From contig NZ_KE387210.1 of the NCBI RefSeq assembly GCF_000430725.1, positions 169,094-233,093 of the forward strand: 64,000 bases of DNA. Direction: 5' to 3'. A program made the translations under genes and the position numbers. The notes beneath the pieces were generated by a model. That model saw only the letters and a list, made by a program, of their open reading frames with translations, was not told the DNA's origin and did not search any database. Shown here in pieces: positions 38,311-44,635 of the stretch (position 1 is its first letter; every line of letters begins with the position of its first letter). The stretch is from Azohydromonas australica DSM 1124. GTDB lineage: Bacteria > Pseudomonadota > Gammaproteobacteria > Burkholderiales > Burkholderiaceae_C.

Positions 38311-38646
38311 TTACACGACAAATCTCCGCACTGCGGCGAGAACAGCGAATGCGAGACCTGCACCGCAAAGCCAGCAAATGCCACGAAGGGCTATTTCTTT
38401 GAGGGCAAGCCAGTAAGGCCGGCAAAGCATGTCTTTGAATCCATACGCAAAGTACTCCAAACCGACCACAAAGAGGATGACTGGAACGAAGAAGAGCAAT
38501 GTGAGAGCGACTACGAACTGAAATTGCACTGACTCGTCAACAACGCCTGTAGCCGACTGCCATGCATCCAGCGCCGGCATGCCAAGCCCAACAACCAACC
38601 CGCTGCCTGTGGCAGAAAGACGAGTGGCAGATGGAAGAAGTTTCAT
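38311..38646 (-). CDS. Integron cassette membrane protein, unknown function
   Basis: A 111-residue protein with two strong membrane segments (about 43-70, VVALTLLFFVPVILFVVGLE, and about 85-105, GICWLCGAGLAFAVLAAV) and a weaker hydrophobic N-terminal stretch, so it is an inner-membrane protein with two or three spans. The ATG at 38646 lies three bases after the R' box GTTAGAG of site C, as expected for a cassette. No family recognised. Small membrane proteins are frequent in chromosomal integron cassettes. Confidence 0.7.
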   Translation of the reverse strand: MKLLPSATRLSATGSGLVVGLGMPALDAWQSATGVVDESVQFQFVVALTLLFFVPVILFVVGLEYFAYGFKDMLCRPYWLALKEIALRGICWLCGAGLAFAVLAAVRRFVV

Positions 38647-38648
38647 GT

Positions 38649-38719
38649 GCTCTAACATTGAAATTCAGCGACTGGAAAAAGTGCAGCTTTTGCCGGTCCG
38701 CTGCAATGCCCAGTTGGGC
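38649..38719 (-). repeat. attC site C
   Basis: On the minus strand: R'' GCCCAAC (38719-38713), then GCATTGCAGCGGACCG, a central spacer containing a hairpin (AAAGCTGCACTTTTT), then GTCGCTGAATTTCAAT and R' GTTAGAG (38656-38650). Both boxes fit RYYYAAC and GTTRRRY closely. Length about 71 bases. Confidence 0.82.
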
Positions 38720-38795
38720 GGCGAGCTTCCGGTACAGCCTGAAAATTGCGCACGCCGTAGGCGAAGCCAAGAACAAGTTTTTTGCCGGCTGATAA
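38720..38795 (-). other. ORF-less or decayed integron cassette body
   Basis: Only 76 bases lie between the R' of site B and the R'' of site C. No reading frame of useful size starts inside; the one open frame runs through both attC sites and begins in site B. It is either an ORF-less cassette, a class known from chromosomal integrons, or the remains of a deleted one. Confidence 0.6.
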
Positions 38796-38873
38796 GCTCT
38801 AACGTTCGACATGAGCGGCGGCTTCTGGCTGGCGCAGCCAGCTTGAAGACGCCCGTTCGATGGAGGGTTTAGG
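38796..38873 (-). repeat. attC site B
   Basis: On the minus strand: R'' region CCTAAAC (38873-38867) including the TAA stop of the preceding gene, then CCATCGAACGGGC, a longer central palindromic part (AGCTGGCTGCGCCAGCC), then CCGCTCATGTCGAAC overlapping R' GTTAGAGC (38803-38796). Length about 78 bases. The stop codon inside R'' is typical of cassettes. Confidence 0.8.
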
Positions 38874-39660
38874 ATGCATGAAGTTGCCAGACGCCGTGTG
38901 GATTGAAGGAGGGATGATTTGGCTCGTGCCGTGTGTCCGGCTTTCGATGCATGGCAAAGCGCGGGGCTTCCTGTGCCACGCTAAACGTGTGGCCGTCTGC
39001 AAGAGCCGGATTCTCGGCCGCCTGCCAGAAGTTGAATCTGTTCATTAAATCAGCCGCTTCCGCAACAGCGAATGAGTTTGAAACCTCGCATTCAGGCAAA
39101 CCGAAGTGATGCATGCCGCATGAGTAGTAGGACCGCTCGTCTCCAATCAGCGTCACCAAGGCGCTGTATTGCTCGAATGGCGTGCCGCCGAGGAGGTCCA
39201 TCCACCGTTCCCACGGATGGGCAACGCCAGAGGACTCGACCTTCACCGCGATGCCGCCCGCGCTTCGGATGATTTGACTGAAACTCACAATCCGCTGGCG
39301 CTGGGATGCCATGTCCGCCGGAAAGTGAAGATATGCAGCCGACTTGTGCTGCTGCAAGGAGTGCATCACTTCTGGCGGTAACCTCCCTTGGCCAGCCAGT
39401 TTGAAGGCTTGTGCCATATGTGGATCGGCGGAATGTATTTCTAGTGGGACGTGATCCTTGGCCACGAGGTCCGCCAAGACCAAACCGGCAAACATGTAGC
39501 GCCCTTTCGGCTCAAGCGTGATAACAGCGCGAAGGAACTCGCTTCGGTCGGCCCATGGGCCAGGGATGCAGAGAATCATTTCGGTTGCCACATGGGGTCT
39601 TACGCCAATTAAACCTGTCGAGCCTTCTTCCACGATGCGGCCTAAGCGGTTCACCTTCAC
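38869..39660 (-). CDS. First integron cassette gene, DUF4261-like protein
   Basis: A 263-residue soluble protein. The C-terminal half (YYSCGMHHFGLPECEV, then LMNRFNFWQAAENP and DGHTFSV) resembles DUF4261 proteins, a family of unknown role found in varied bacteria; the N-terminal half (EMILCIPGPWADRSEFLRAV) fits the same family. This assignment is from memory and moderate. It starts with GTG after a GGAGGAGG ribosome binding site and lies directly downstream of the attI-like site, the position of the best-expressed cassette. Its TAA stop is part of attC site B. Confidence 0.7.
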   Translation of the reverse strand: MKVNRLGRIVEEGSTGLIGVRPHVATEMILCIPGPWADRSEFLRAVITLEPKGRYMFAGLVLADLVAKDHVPLEIHSADPHMAQAFKLAGQGRLPPEVMHSLQQHKSAAYLHFPADMASQRQRIVSFSQIIRSAGGIAVKVESSGVAHPWERWMDLLGGTPFEQYSALVTLIGDERSYYSCGMHHFGLPECEVSNSFAVAEAADLMNRFNFWQAAENPALADGHTFSVAQEAPRFAMHRKPDTRHEPNHPSFNPHGVWQLHAS

Positions 39661-39679
39661 ATCCTCCTCCAGCCGCGCT

Positions 39680-39732
39680 CTCTAACCAAAACGGTACGCC
39701 CAGCCCCTGATTTCAGCGCGTCGCTTTAGGCC
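39680..39732 (-). repeat. attI-like (or first attC) recombination site
   Basis: On the minus strand, GGCCTAAAG (39732-39724) is followed by about 35 bases and ends in CGTTTTGGTTAGAG, giving the R' box GTTAGAG (39686-39680) immediately before the first cassette. It lies between the divergent integrase remnant and the cassette array, the normal place of attI. It lacks the clear paired inner boxes of the attC sites. Confidence 0.6.
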
Positions 39733-39864
39733 GCCTAGAAAAACGCGAGTGGACACCAGCGATGCAAGCGACGATTTCCATGGCCTGGAAAGCGCTGCAT
39801 TTGGGCTGGGGAATAATTTTTGGTCACCAGCAGCAAATTTTCGGATACCAAGCTCAAACCGCTC

Positions 39865-40059
39865 CGCCTGCTATCTCTTTTGTGCGTGGAGATCCGCCTG
39901 CGCCACTGTTCATCGCGCACGAAAGAAGGCTACGCCGGCTGGGCGCGATGATTCATCCTCTTTCACGGCAAGCGCCATTCAAATGACTTGGGTGTGGAGG
40001 AAGTCACGCAATTCCTGTCCTGGCTGGCCACCAAGCGGCAGGTTTCCGCCGCCACGTAA
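39865..40059 (+). pseudogene. intI: Integron integrase (IntI) remnant, N-terminal fragment
   Basis: In one plus-strand frame the DNA reads EIRLRHCSSRTKEGYAGWAR, a TGA stop, then FILFHGKRHSNDLG and VEEVTQFLSWLATKRQVSAA, then TAA. This follows the N-terminal core-binding domain of IntI1-type integrases almost residue for residue (IntI1 has FIRFHGVRHP and EAFLSWLANERKVS). The tyrosine-recombinase catalytic domain is absent: similarity stops at 40056 where about 85% of the gene should follow. No start codon is left. The direction, away from the cassette array and next to the attI-like site, is exactly that of an integron. An internal stop plus truncation make it non-functional. Confidence 0.85.
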
Positions 40060-40264
40060 AGACGGGCTCGGTACCAAGAAGCGCGTCCTACAGGCTCAGC
40101 GCTTGATGCACGAGTTGGAAACGTCAGGGCGTGAAGAAGGCGGGCCAGCCACTGGCCGTCCCCGGACGGCCCCAGTCACGCTGCTGACGGAATCTGTCAG
40201 TGGCTGCCACGAGCATGGAGGCCTTCAACAACCAACCCGCTTCACGCGCCAAGGGAGAACCCAG
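40060..40264. other. Junction between integron remnant and chromosome
   Basis: No gene is visible. Similarity to the integrase ends at the left edge, so a deletion or rearrangement point lies here; composition returns to chromosomal GC toward the right. GGGAGAA before 40265 is the ribosome binding site of the next gene. Confidence 0.4.
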
Positions 40265-40642
40265 ATGACCACCCGCTTCGAACCCAACTTCGTCCTGCTC
40301 TACGTGCACAGCCCGCTGGAAAGCGTCGCTTTCTACACCGCGCTGCTGGGCAAGCCCCCGGTGGAGAGCTCGCCCACCTTCGCCATGTTCGCGCTCGACT
40401 CGGGCGTGATGCTGGGGCTGTGGGCCGCCAGCGGCGTGCAGCCCGCCGCCACCACGCCCGGCGGCTCCGAACTGGCCTTCGCCGTGGAGGGCGTGGACGC
40501 GGTGGAGGCGCGGCACACGGCCTGGAAGGCGCAGGGCATTCCCGTCATCCAGCCGCCCACGGCCATGGACTTCGGCCACACCTTCACGGCGCTGGACCCG
40601 GACGGCCACCGCCTGCGCGTGTTCGCACCGCGGATGGAGTGA
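40265..40642 (+). CDS. VOC (glyoxalase/bleomycin resistance) family protein
   Basis: A 125-residue vicinal-oxygen-chelate protein with two beta-alpha-beta-beta-beta modules (FVLLYVHSPLESVAFYTALL and ELAFAVEGVDAVEARHTAW) and the usual C-terminal LDPDGHRLRVFAP. Such proteins bind metals or small molecules; the substrate is unknown. It starts at ATG 40265 with GGGAGAA about eight bases upstream; the longer frame to 39749 runs through the integron junction and is not real. Confidence 0.9.
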   Translation: MTTRFEPNFVLLYVHSPLESVAFYTALLGKPPVESSPTFAMFALDSGVMLGLWAASGVQPAATTPGGSELAFAVEGVDAVEARHTAWKAQGIPVIQPPTAMDFGHTFTALDPDGHRLRVFAPRME

Positions 40643-40750
40643 TTGAAGGCGCCGCCTGCGCCGCGCCCAAGGCCGCCGGCGCACGCGGTGCCCGTGACCG
40701 GTGTACCGGCGGCGCAAAGCACACCGCCTGCGCCAGCCCGCCAGGCGGCG

Positions 40751-41050
40751 TCAGTCGCCGCCGCCGTCCCCGCCGCCTCCGCCGTCCCCGCCTTCGTTGT
40801 CGCTGCCGTTGCCGTCCCGCCCGCCGCCCTGGGGCTTGCCGCGCCCGGTGCGCTCCTGCAGTTCGTCGATGCGCCGCGAGGCTTGGGCCTTGGTCAGCGT
40901 CTCGTCGAAGGGCTCCTTGGCCTCCTCGCTGAGCGTCTTGAGATAGGACTTCTGCGCCCCGGTCATGGGCTCGTCGCCCGTGACCCAGTCCTGCGGGTCC
41001 TTCTGCATGTTGCTCTGCTCGGCCTCGGCTTGCATGTGCTTGTCGGTCAT
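40751..41050 (-). CDS. DUF3072 family protein
   Basis: A 99-residue hydrophilic protein. DWVTGDEPMTGAQKSYLKTL followed by TKAQASRRIDELQ is the DUF3072 core, a short helical family of unknown function often found in stress-related contexts. The tail after residue 75 is a Gly/Asp run and is probably disordered. ATG 41050 is preferred to ATG 41056 because GGAG then lies eight bases upstream. It is the gene after the M1-like peptidase on the same strand. Confidence 0.85.
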   Translation of the reverse strand: MTDKHMQAEAEQSNMQKDPQDWVTGDEPMTGAQKSYLKTLSEEAKEPFDETLTKAQASRRIDELQERTGRGKPQGGGRDGNGSDNEGGDGGGGGDGGGD

Positions 41051-41115
41051 GGACATCTCCAGGGTATGGATGGATATCCAGTAGCGGCAAGCGGTGTGCC
41101 GCTCAGCGGGCCCGT

Positions 41116-43074
41116 TCACCGCCGGGCCGACAGCGCATTGTCCGCCGCCACCGGCCACAGCCCCTGGTCCAGCAGCCGCGCGCCGTCGAAGCGCACCCAG
41201 CTCTGCGCGCCGTAGTGGCGCAGGGGCCGCAGCAGCGCTTCCAGCGCGGCGCGGTCGGCGGCGGCCACCGCCACGGTGGGCGCGGCGGCGCCGGGCACGG
41301 CCCAGGCCAATGCCGATGCGCCGGCGCCCGCGGATTCGGCCGGCAGCGCCGGCGGCGGCAGGCCCAGCGCGGCAGCCACGGCCTCGGGGCGGCCCACGCC
41401 CAGCAGCAGCGCCGGGCGGGCGCGGTCCCAGGCGCCGGGCTCCACCGGCGCGGCGGCATCGGGCAGCAACTGCGCGGCCAGGGCCTGGGCGGTGGGAATC
41501 GCGTCCGCCGGCACGCCGGCCAGCACCGCCTGCGCCGAGGGCTGCAGCAGCAGGTCGCGCAGGATCGGCGCGCGCTCGCCGGGCACGAGGCGGCGGAACA
41601 GGTCCGCCTGCGCATCGACCTGCAGCCCCACGGGGCGGGCGCGGGTCGCCAGCTCGACCCGCGCGGCGGCGCCCTCCAGCGTGACCCAGTGCGTCTCGCG
41701 CCCGAGTTCGGTGTCCACCGCCACGGGCACGCGCAGCGCGTAGGGCGCGCCCGCCTGCGTCTGCGCCAGCGACAGGCTCAGGCCGTCGTCGCGCCAGGCC
41801 ACGTCCCGCAGCGCCAGCGCGGGCGCGCCGGCGCGGGTCAGCCACTGACGGAAGAAGGCATCTAGCCGCTGTCCCGAGGCCGCTTCGAAGGCGGATTGCA
41901 GCTCGGCCCAGCCCGCCTCCCGGCCACGCTGCGCGGCGTAGAAGCGGCGCAGGCCGGCGTCGAAGGCCGGCGTGCCGAGCTGCTGCTCCAGCATGTGGAA
42001 GACGAAGGCGCCCTTGCCATAGCCCACGACCTGGTCGCGCGCATGCGCCTTGGTGACGAAGGCGGTGAGGGGCTGGTCGGCGTCTGAGGGCAGTGCGGCG
42101 TGGTCGCGCAGCCATTCGCGGCGCATGCGCTCGCGCGCCGCGGCGTCGGCCAGGCCGTAGTCGCTCTGGTAGGTGGTCAGGCCCTCGGCCCAGTTGCCGC
42201 CGCCCGTGCGCACGCGCACGCCGTTGCCCCACCAGGTGTGCAGCACCTCGTGCGGCAGCGAGCGAGCGCGCATGAAGGGCAGCGGCAGGATGGCGCGCGA
42301 CACGTAGGTCAGGCCCGGATAGCCCAGCCCCACCGGGTCCGGGCCCGAGAGCATGTCGAAGCCGGCATAGGCGTAGGGACCCAGCTGCGCGGCGTAGCGG
42401 TCGATGTGGCGCGCCGCGTCGTCGAGGTAGGCACCCGCGAGCGAGGCGACCTCGGCGTGGAAGCAGGCGCGCAGGCGCAGGCCCCGGTGCTGGCGCGCCT
42501 GGCACTGCCAGGGGCCGGCGAAGAGCGTGGGCGGCTCGCCGGGATAGGCGGCGTAGACGGCGCGGGTGCCTTCGCCCGTGTGGTCCTCGCGCCGCAGCGC
42601 GCCGGTGAGCGCGGCCTGCTGGCCGGCGGGGGTGTGCACCTCCACCTGCAGCGCGTCGGACCAGTCCAGGCGGGGATACCAGGCGAAGTCGCCCGGCAGC
42701 CAGCTGCCCTCGGCGGCGATGCGCGGCGCCTCGGCGCCGGCCAGGCGCCCCGTGTAGCGCAGCTCCAGCGAGGCGGTGCCCGGCGGCAGCGCGATGCGCA
42801 CGCGCTCGCCCTCGCGCGTGAAGGGCAGCGCGCGGCCCTGGGCCGTGGCGGACTGCAGCTCCAGCGCCTCGCCCAGCTCCAGCAGCAGCGCGCCGCGGTA
42901 CCCGGCCGGCAGGGTGAGGCGGTCGTGGCCCTGCAGCCGGCCGGCGGCGGGGTCGAGGTGGAGCGTCAGGTGGTGGGCGGCGGTGGGCGGCGGCGCCGGG
43001 GCGGCGGCCGCGGCCAGGGGCAGGGCGGCGAGCAGGGCCGCCAGGCAGGCGGCGGCCATCGGTTGCGCAGGCAT
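41116..43074 (-). CDS. Exported M1-family (gluzincin) metallopeptidase
   Basis: A 652-residue protein with an N-terminal signal peptide of about 25 residues (ending AAAAAPAP). An aminopeptidase-N-like beta domain is followed by the zinc motif HEVLHTWWGN (near 273) and NWAEGL 18 residues later with the third ligand Glu, so the site looks intact. The C-terminal 150 residues are Ala-rich and of unknown fold. It probably trims peptides in the periplasm. Its ATG overlaps the nnrU stop codon by one base, indicating translational coupling. Confidence 0.87.
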   Translation of the reverse strand: MPAQPMAAACLAALLAALPLAAAAAPAPPPTAAHHLTLHLDPAAGRLQGHDRLTLPAGYRGALLLELGEALELQSATAQGRALPFTREGERVRIALPPGTASLELRYTGRLAGAEAPRIAAEGSWLPGDFAWYPRLDWSDALQVEVHTPAGQQAALTGALRREDHTGEGTRAVYAAYPGEPPTLFAGPWQCQARQHRGLRLRACFHAEVASLAGAYLDDAARHIDRYAAQLGPYAYAGFDMLSGPDPVGLGYPGLTYVSRAILPLPFMRARSLPHEVLHTWWGNGVRVRTGGGNWAEGLTTYQSDYGLADAAARERMRREWLRDHAALPSDADQPLTAFVTKAHARDQVVGYGKGAFVFHMLEQQLGTPAFDAGLRRFYAAQRGREAGWAELQSAFEAASGQRLDAFFRQWLTRAGAPALALRDVAWRDDGLSLSLAQTQAGAPYALRVPVAVDTELGRETHWVTLEGAAARVELATRARPVGLQVDAQADLFRRLVPGERAPILRDLLLQPSAQAVLAGVPADAIPTAQALAAQLLPDAAAPVEPGAWDRARPALLLGVGRPEAVAAALGLPPPALPAESAGAGASALAWAVPGAAAPTVAVAAADRAALEALLRPLRHYGAQSWVRFDGARLLDQGLWPVAADNALSARR

Positions 43075-43646
43075 CAGGCCAGCGGCGACACGCCGATCAG
43101 CCAGGCGTGCGCCCCGGCGATGAACAGCACGTACAGCAGCAGTCCGGCGCCCAGCGCGATGAGGTCGTTGGCCGGGCGCGGCGGGGCGCCGGGCACGGGG
43201 CCGCGCGGGTGGCGCTTGGCGGAGATGCGGTCGGCCACCGCCCAGGCCAGGAAGCCGCCGAAGAGCAGCACGTCGGCCAGCGTGCCGTTGGCCAGCAGGT
43301 GCGCCAGCGCCCACAGCTTCACCGCCGCGAGCATCGGGTGCTTGGCGGCGGCCTTGATGCGCCCGGGCAGGTACGCGGCCAGCAGCAGCGGGAACACCGG
43401 CAGCATCAGCAGCAGCGCCAGGTGGCGGGTCCAGGTCGGCGGCGTGTAGAGCACCACCGGCGACTGCCGCGCCCAGCCGTAGCCCACGATCAGCAGCACG
43501 AAGCCGACCAGCGACACCAGCGAGTACAGACCCTTCCACGGCTTCTCGCCGTGCCGCGCGATCCAGCCCCGGCGCCAGTCGGGCGCGAGGATGGACACCG
43601 AGTGCGTTCCCAGGAACAGCAGCAGGCCGAGCAGCAGCAGGGTCAT
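43074..43646 (-). CDS. nnrU: NnrU family membrane protein
   Basis: A 190-residue inner-membrane protein with about five hydrophobic segments. The N-terminus (LLFLGTHSVSILAPDWR) and KPWKGLYSLVSLVGFVLL are typical of the NnrU family, first noted near denitrification genes and related to isoprenylcysteine-methyltransferase-like membrane proteins. Its role is not settled; no denitrification genes occur here. It overlaps the downstream metallopeptidase gene. Confidence 0.9.
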   Translation of the reverse strand: MTLLLLGLLLFLGTHSVSILAPDWRRGWIARHGEKPWKGLYSLVSLVGFVLLIVGYGWARQSPVVLYTPPTWTRHLALLLMLPVFPLLLAAYLPGRIKAAAKHPMLAAVKLWALAHLLANGTLADVLLFGGFLAWAVADRISAKRHPRGPVPGAPPRPANDLIALGAGLLLYVLFIAGAHAWLIGVSPLA

Positions 43647-43746
43647 GGCGGGCTTCTTTCGCGTCAGGGGGTGCGCCGGATCATAGGCGCGCTCCCAGAT
43701 GCGCCCGCAACCTCAAGGGCCGCGCGCCGGCCGCGGCCCCAGGGCC

Positions 43747-44199
43747 CTACTCCCGCCCCTCCTGCAGCTGCCACATGCGCGCGCACAGGTCGATGGCGCG
43801 GGCCATGGACTCCAGGCGGTTCTGCAGGATGCAGTAGTCGGCCATCTTCACCGGGCCGGAGAAGAAGCGGTGCACCTGCTGCTCCCAGTCCGCCACCGCG
43901 TTGCGCGCGCGTTCCAGGCCCTCCACGGCCTGATCCGGGCCGAGCACGCCCACGCGCTCGATGAGCGCCTGGATCTCGCGGATGCGGTCGCGCCACAGCG
44001 CCTCCAGGCTCTCCGCCGCCAGCGCCTGGCACAGGTGCTGGATGCGCGCGCGGTTGAGCTGCATCCAGAAGTGCTGCAGCAGGTCGGCCAGCGATTCCAG
44101 CTGCGCCGCCTCCTCCGGCCGCATGCGGGCCGCGAAAGGTTGGCCGAAGAGGGAGTGGGAAGGGGGCCGGTAGCGGGCCCGGGGGCGCAAGCTGGACAT
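43747..44199 (-). CDS. Hypothetical protein
   Basis: A 150-residue soluble, strongly helical protein (QLESLADLLQHFWMQLNRAR, RNAVADWEQQVHRFFSG). It has no signal peptide or membrane segment and no recognised family. The repeated amphipathic helices resemble phasin- or sensor-helix-type bundles, but that is only a composition argument. It lies 100 bases downstream of where nnrU starts, on the same strand, and is divergent from a diguanylate cyclase gene. ATG 44199 is chosen since a longer frame upstream lacks any protein-like signal. Confidence 0.6.
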   Translation of the reverse strand: MSSLRPRARYRPPSHSLFGQPFAARMRPEEAAQLESLADLLQHFWMQLNRARIQHLCQALAAESLEALWRDRIREIQALIERVGVLGPDQAVEGLERARNAVADWEQQVHRFFSGPVKMADYCILQNRLESMARAIDLCARMWQLQEGRE

Positions 44200-44635
44200 G
44201 GCGGTGCAATCTCGGGAATTCGGACGGTCGGTCGCCGTGCCGCGCCGGCAGGCCTGGGCGCCAGGCCGCAGCGCGCCATGGGCAGCCGCTCGCGGGCGGC
44301 GGCTTGGCGGCAGGCGGTCGGCGCTTCGGCGGCGGTGTCCGGGGCGGAGCAGCGGTGCTTGCATCGGGATATAGCAAGTGGCTGACCCGCATCCTGGGGG
44401 TCCCGGGCACGGCCCGGATTGCCACGCAGGCACCTCGCCAGCGGTGCCGCGGGCGCTCACTCCCCGGGGCGGTGTGCGAATTCGCGGCCTTTGGACGGCG
44501 GGCCGGCCTCAAGTCTGGCCAGGAGATGCCGATGGGAAAGCAGTCGGCGCTCCCAGCGCCGGCGCGCCGCGCCGTACCGGCACGCCACCGTTGTTGCCGG
44601 TCGGGCTGTGCGTGCTGCGGCATGTTTTCCATGCC
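44200..44635. other. Divergent intergenic region, no gene seen
   Basis: About 435 bases between a hypothetical gene and a diguanylate cyclase gene. Frames are present but carry no protein-like features. It must contain the promoters of both flanking genes; I could not pick a convincing -35/-10 pair. Confidence 0.4.

Noticed and set aside
37250..39735. CRISPR or tandem-repeat array
   Set aside because: The repeats differ in length and centre, are spaced by genes and end in GTTRRRY-like boxes, which fits attC sites, not a CRISPR.
39749..40642. Long plus-strand frame ending as the VOC gene
   Set aside because: The first 170 codons cross the integrase remnant in the wrong frame; the VOC protein has its own ribosome binding site and start at 40265.
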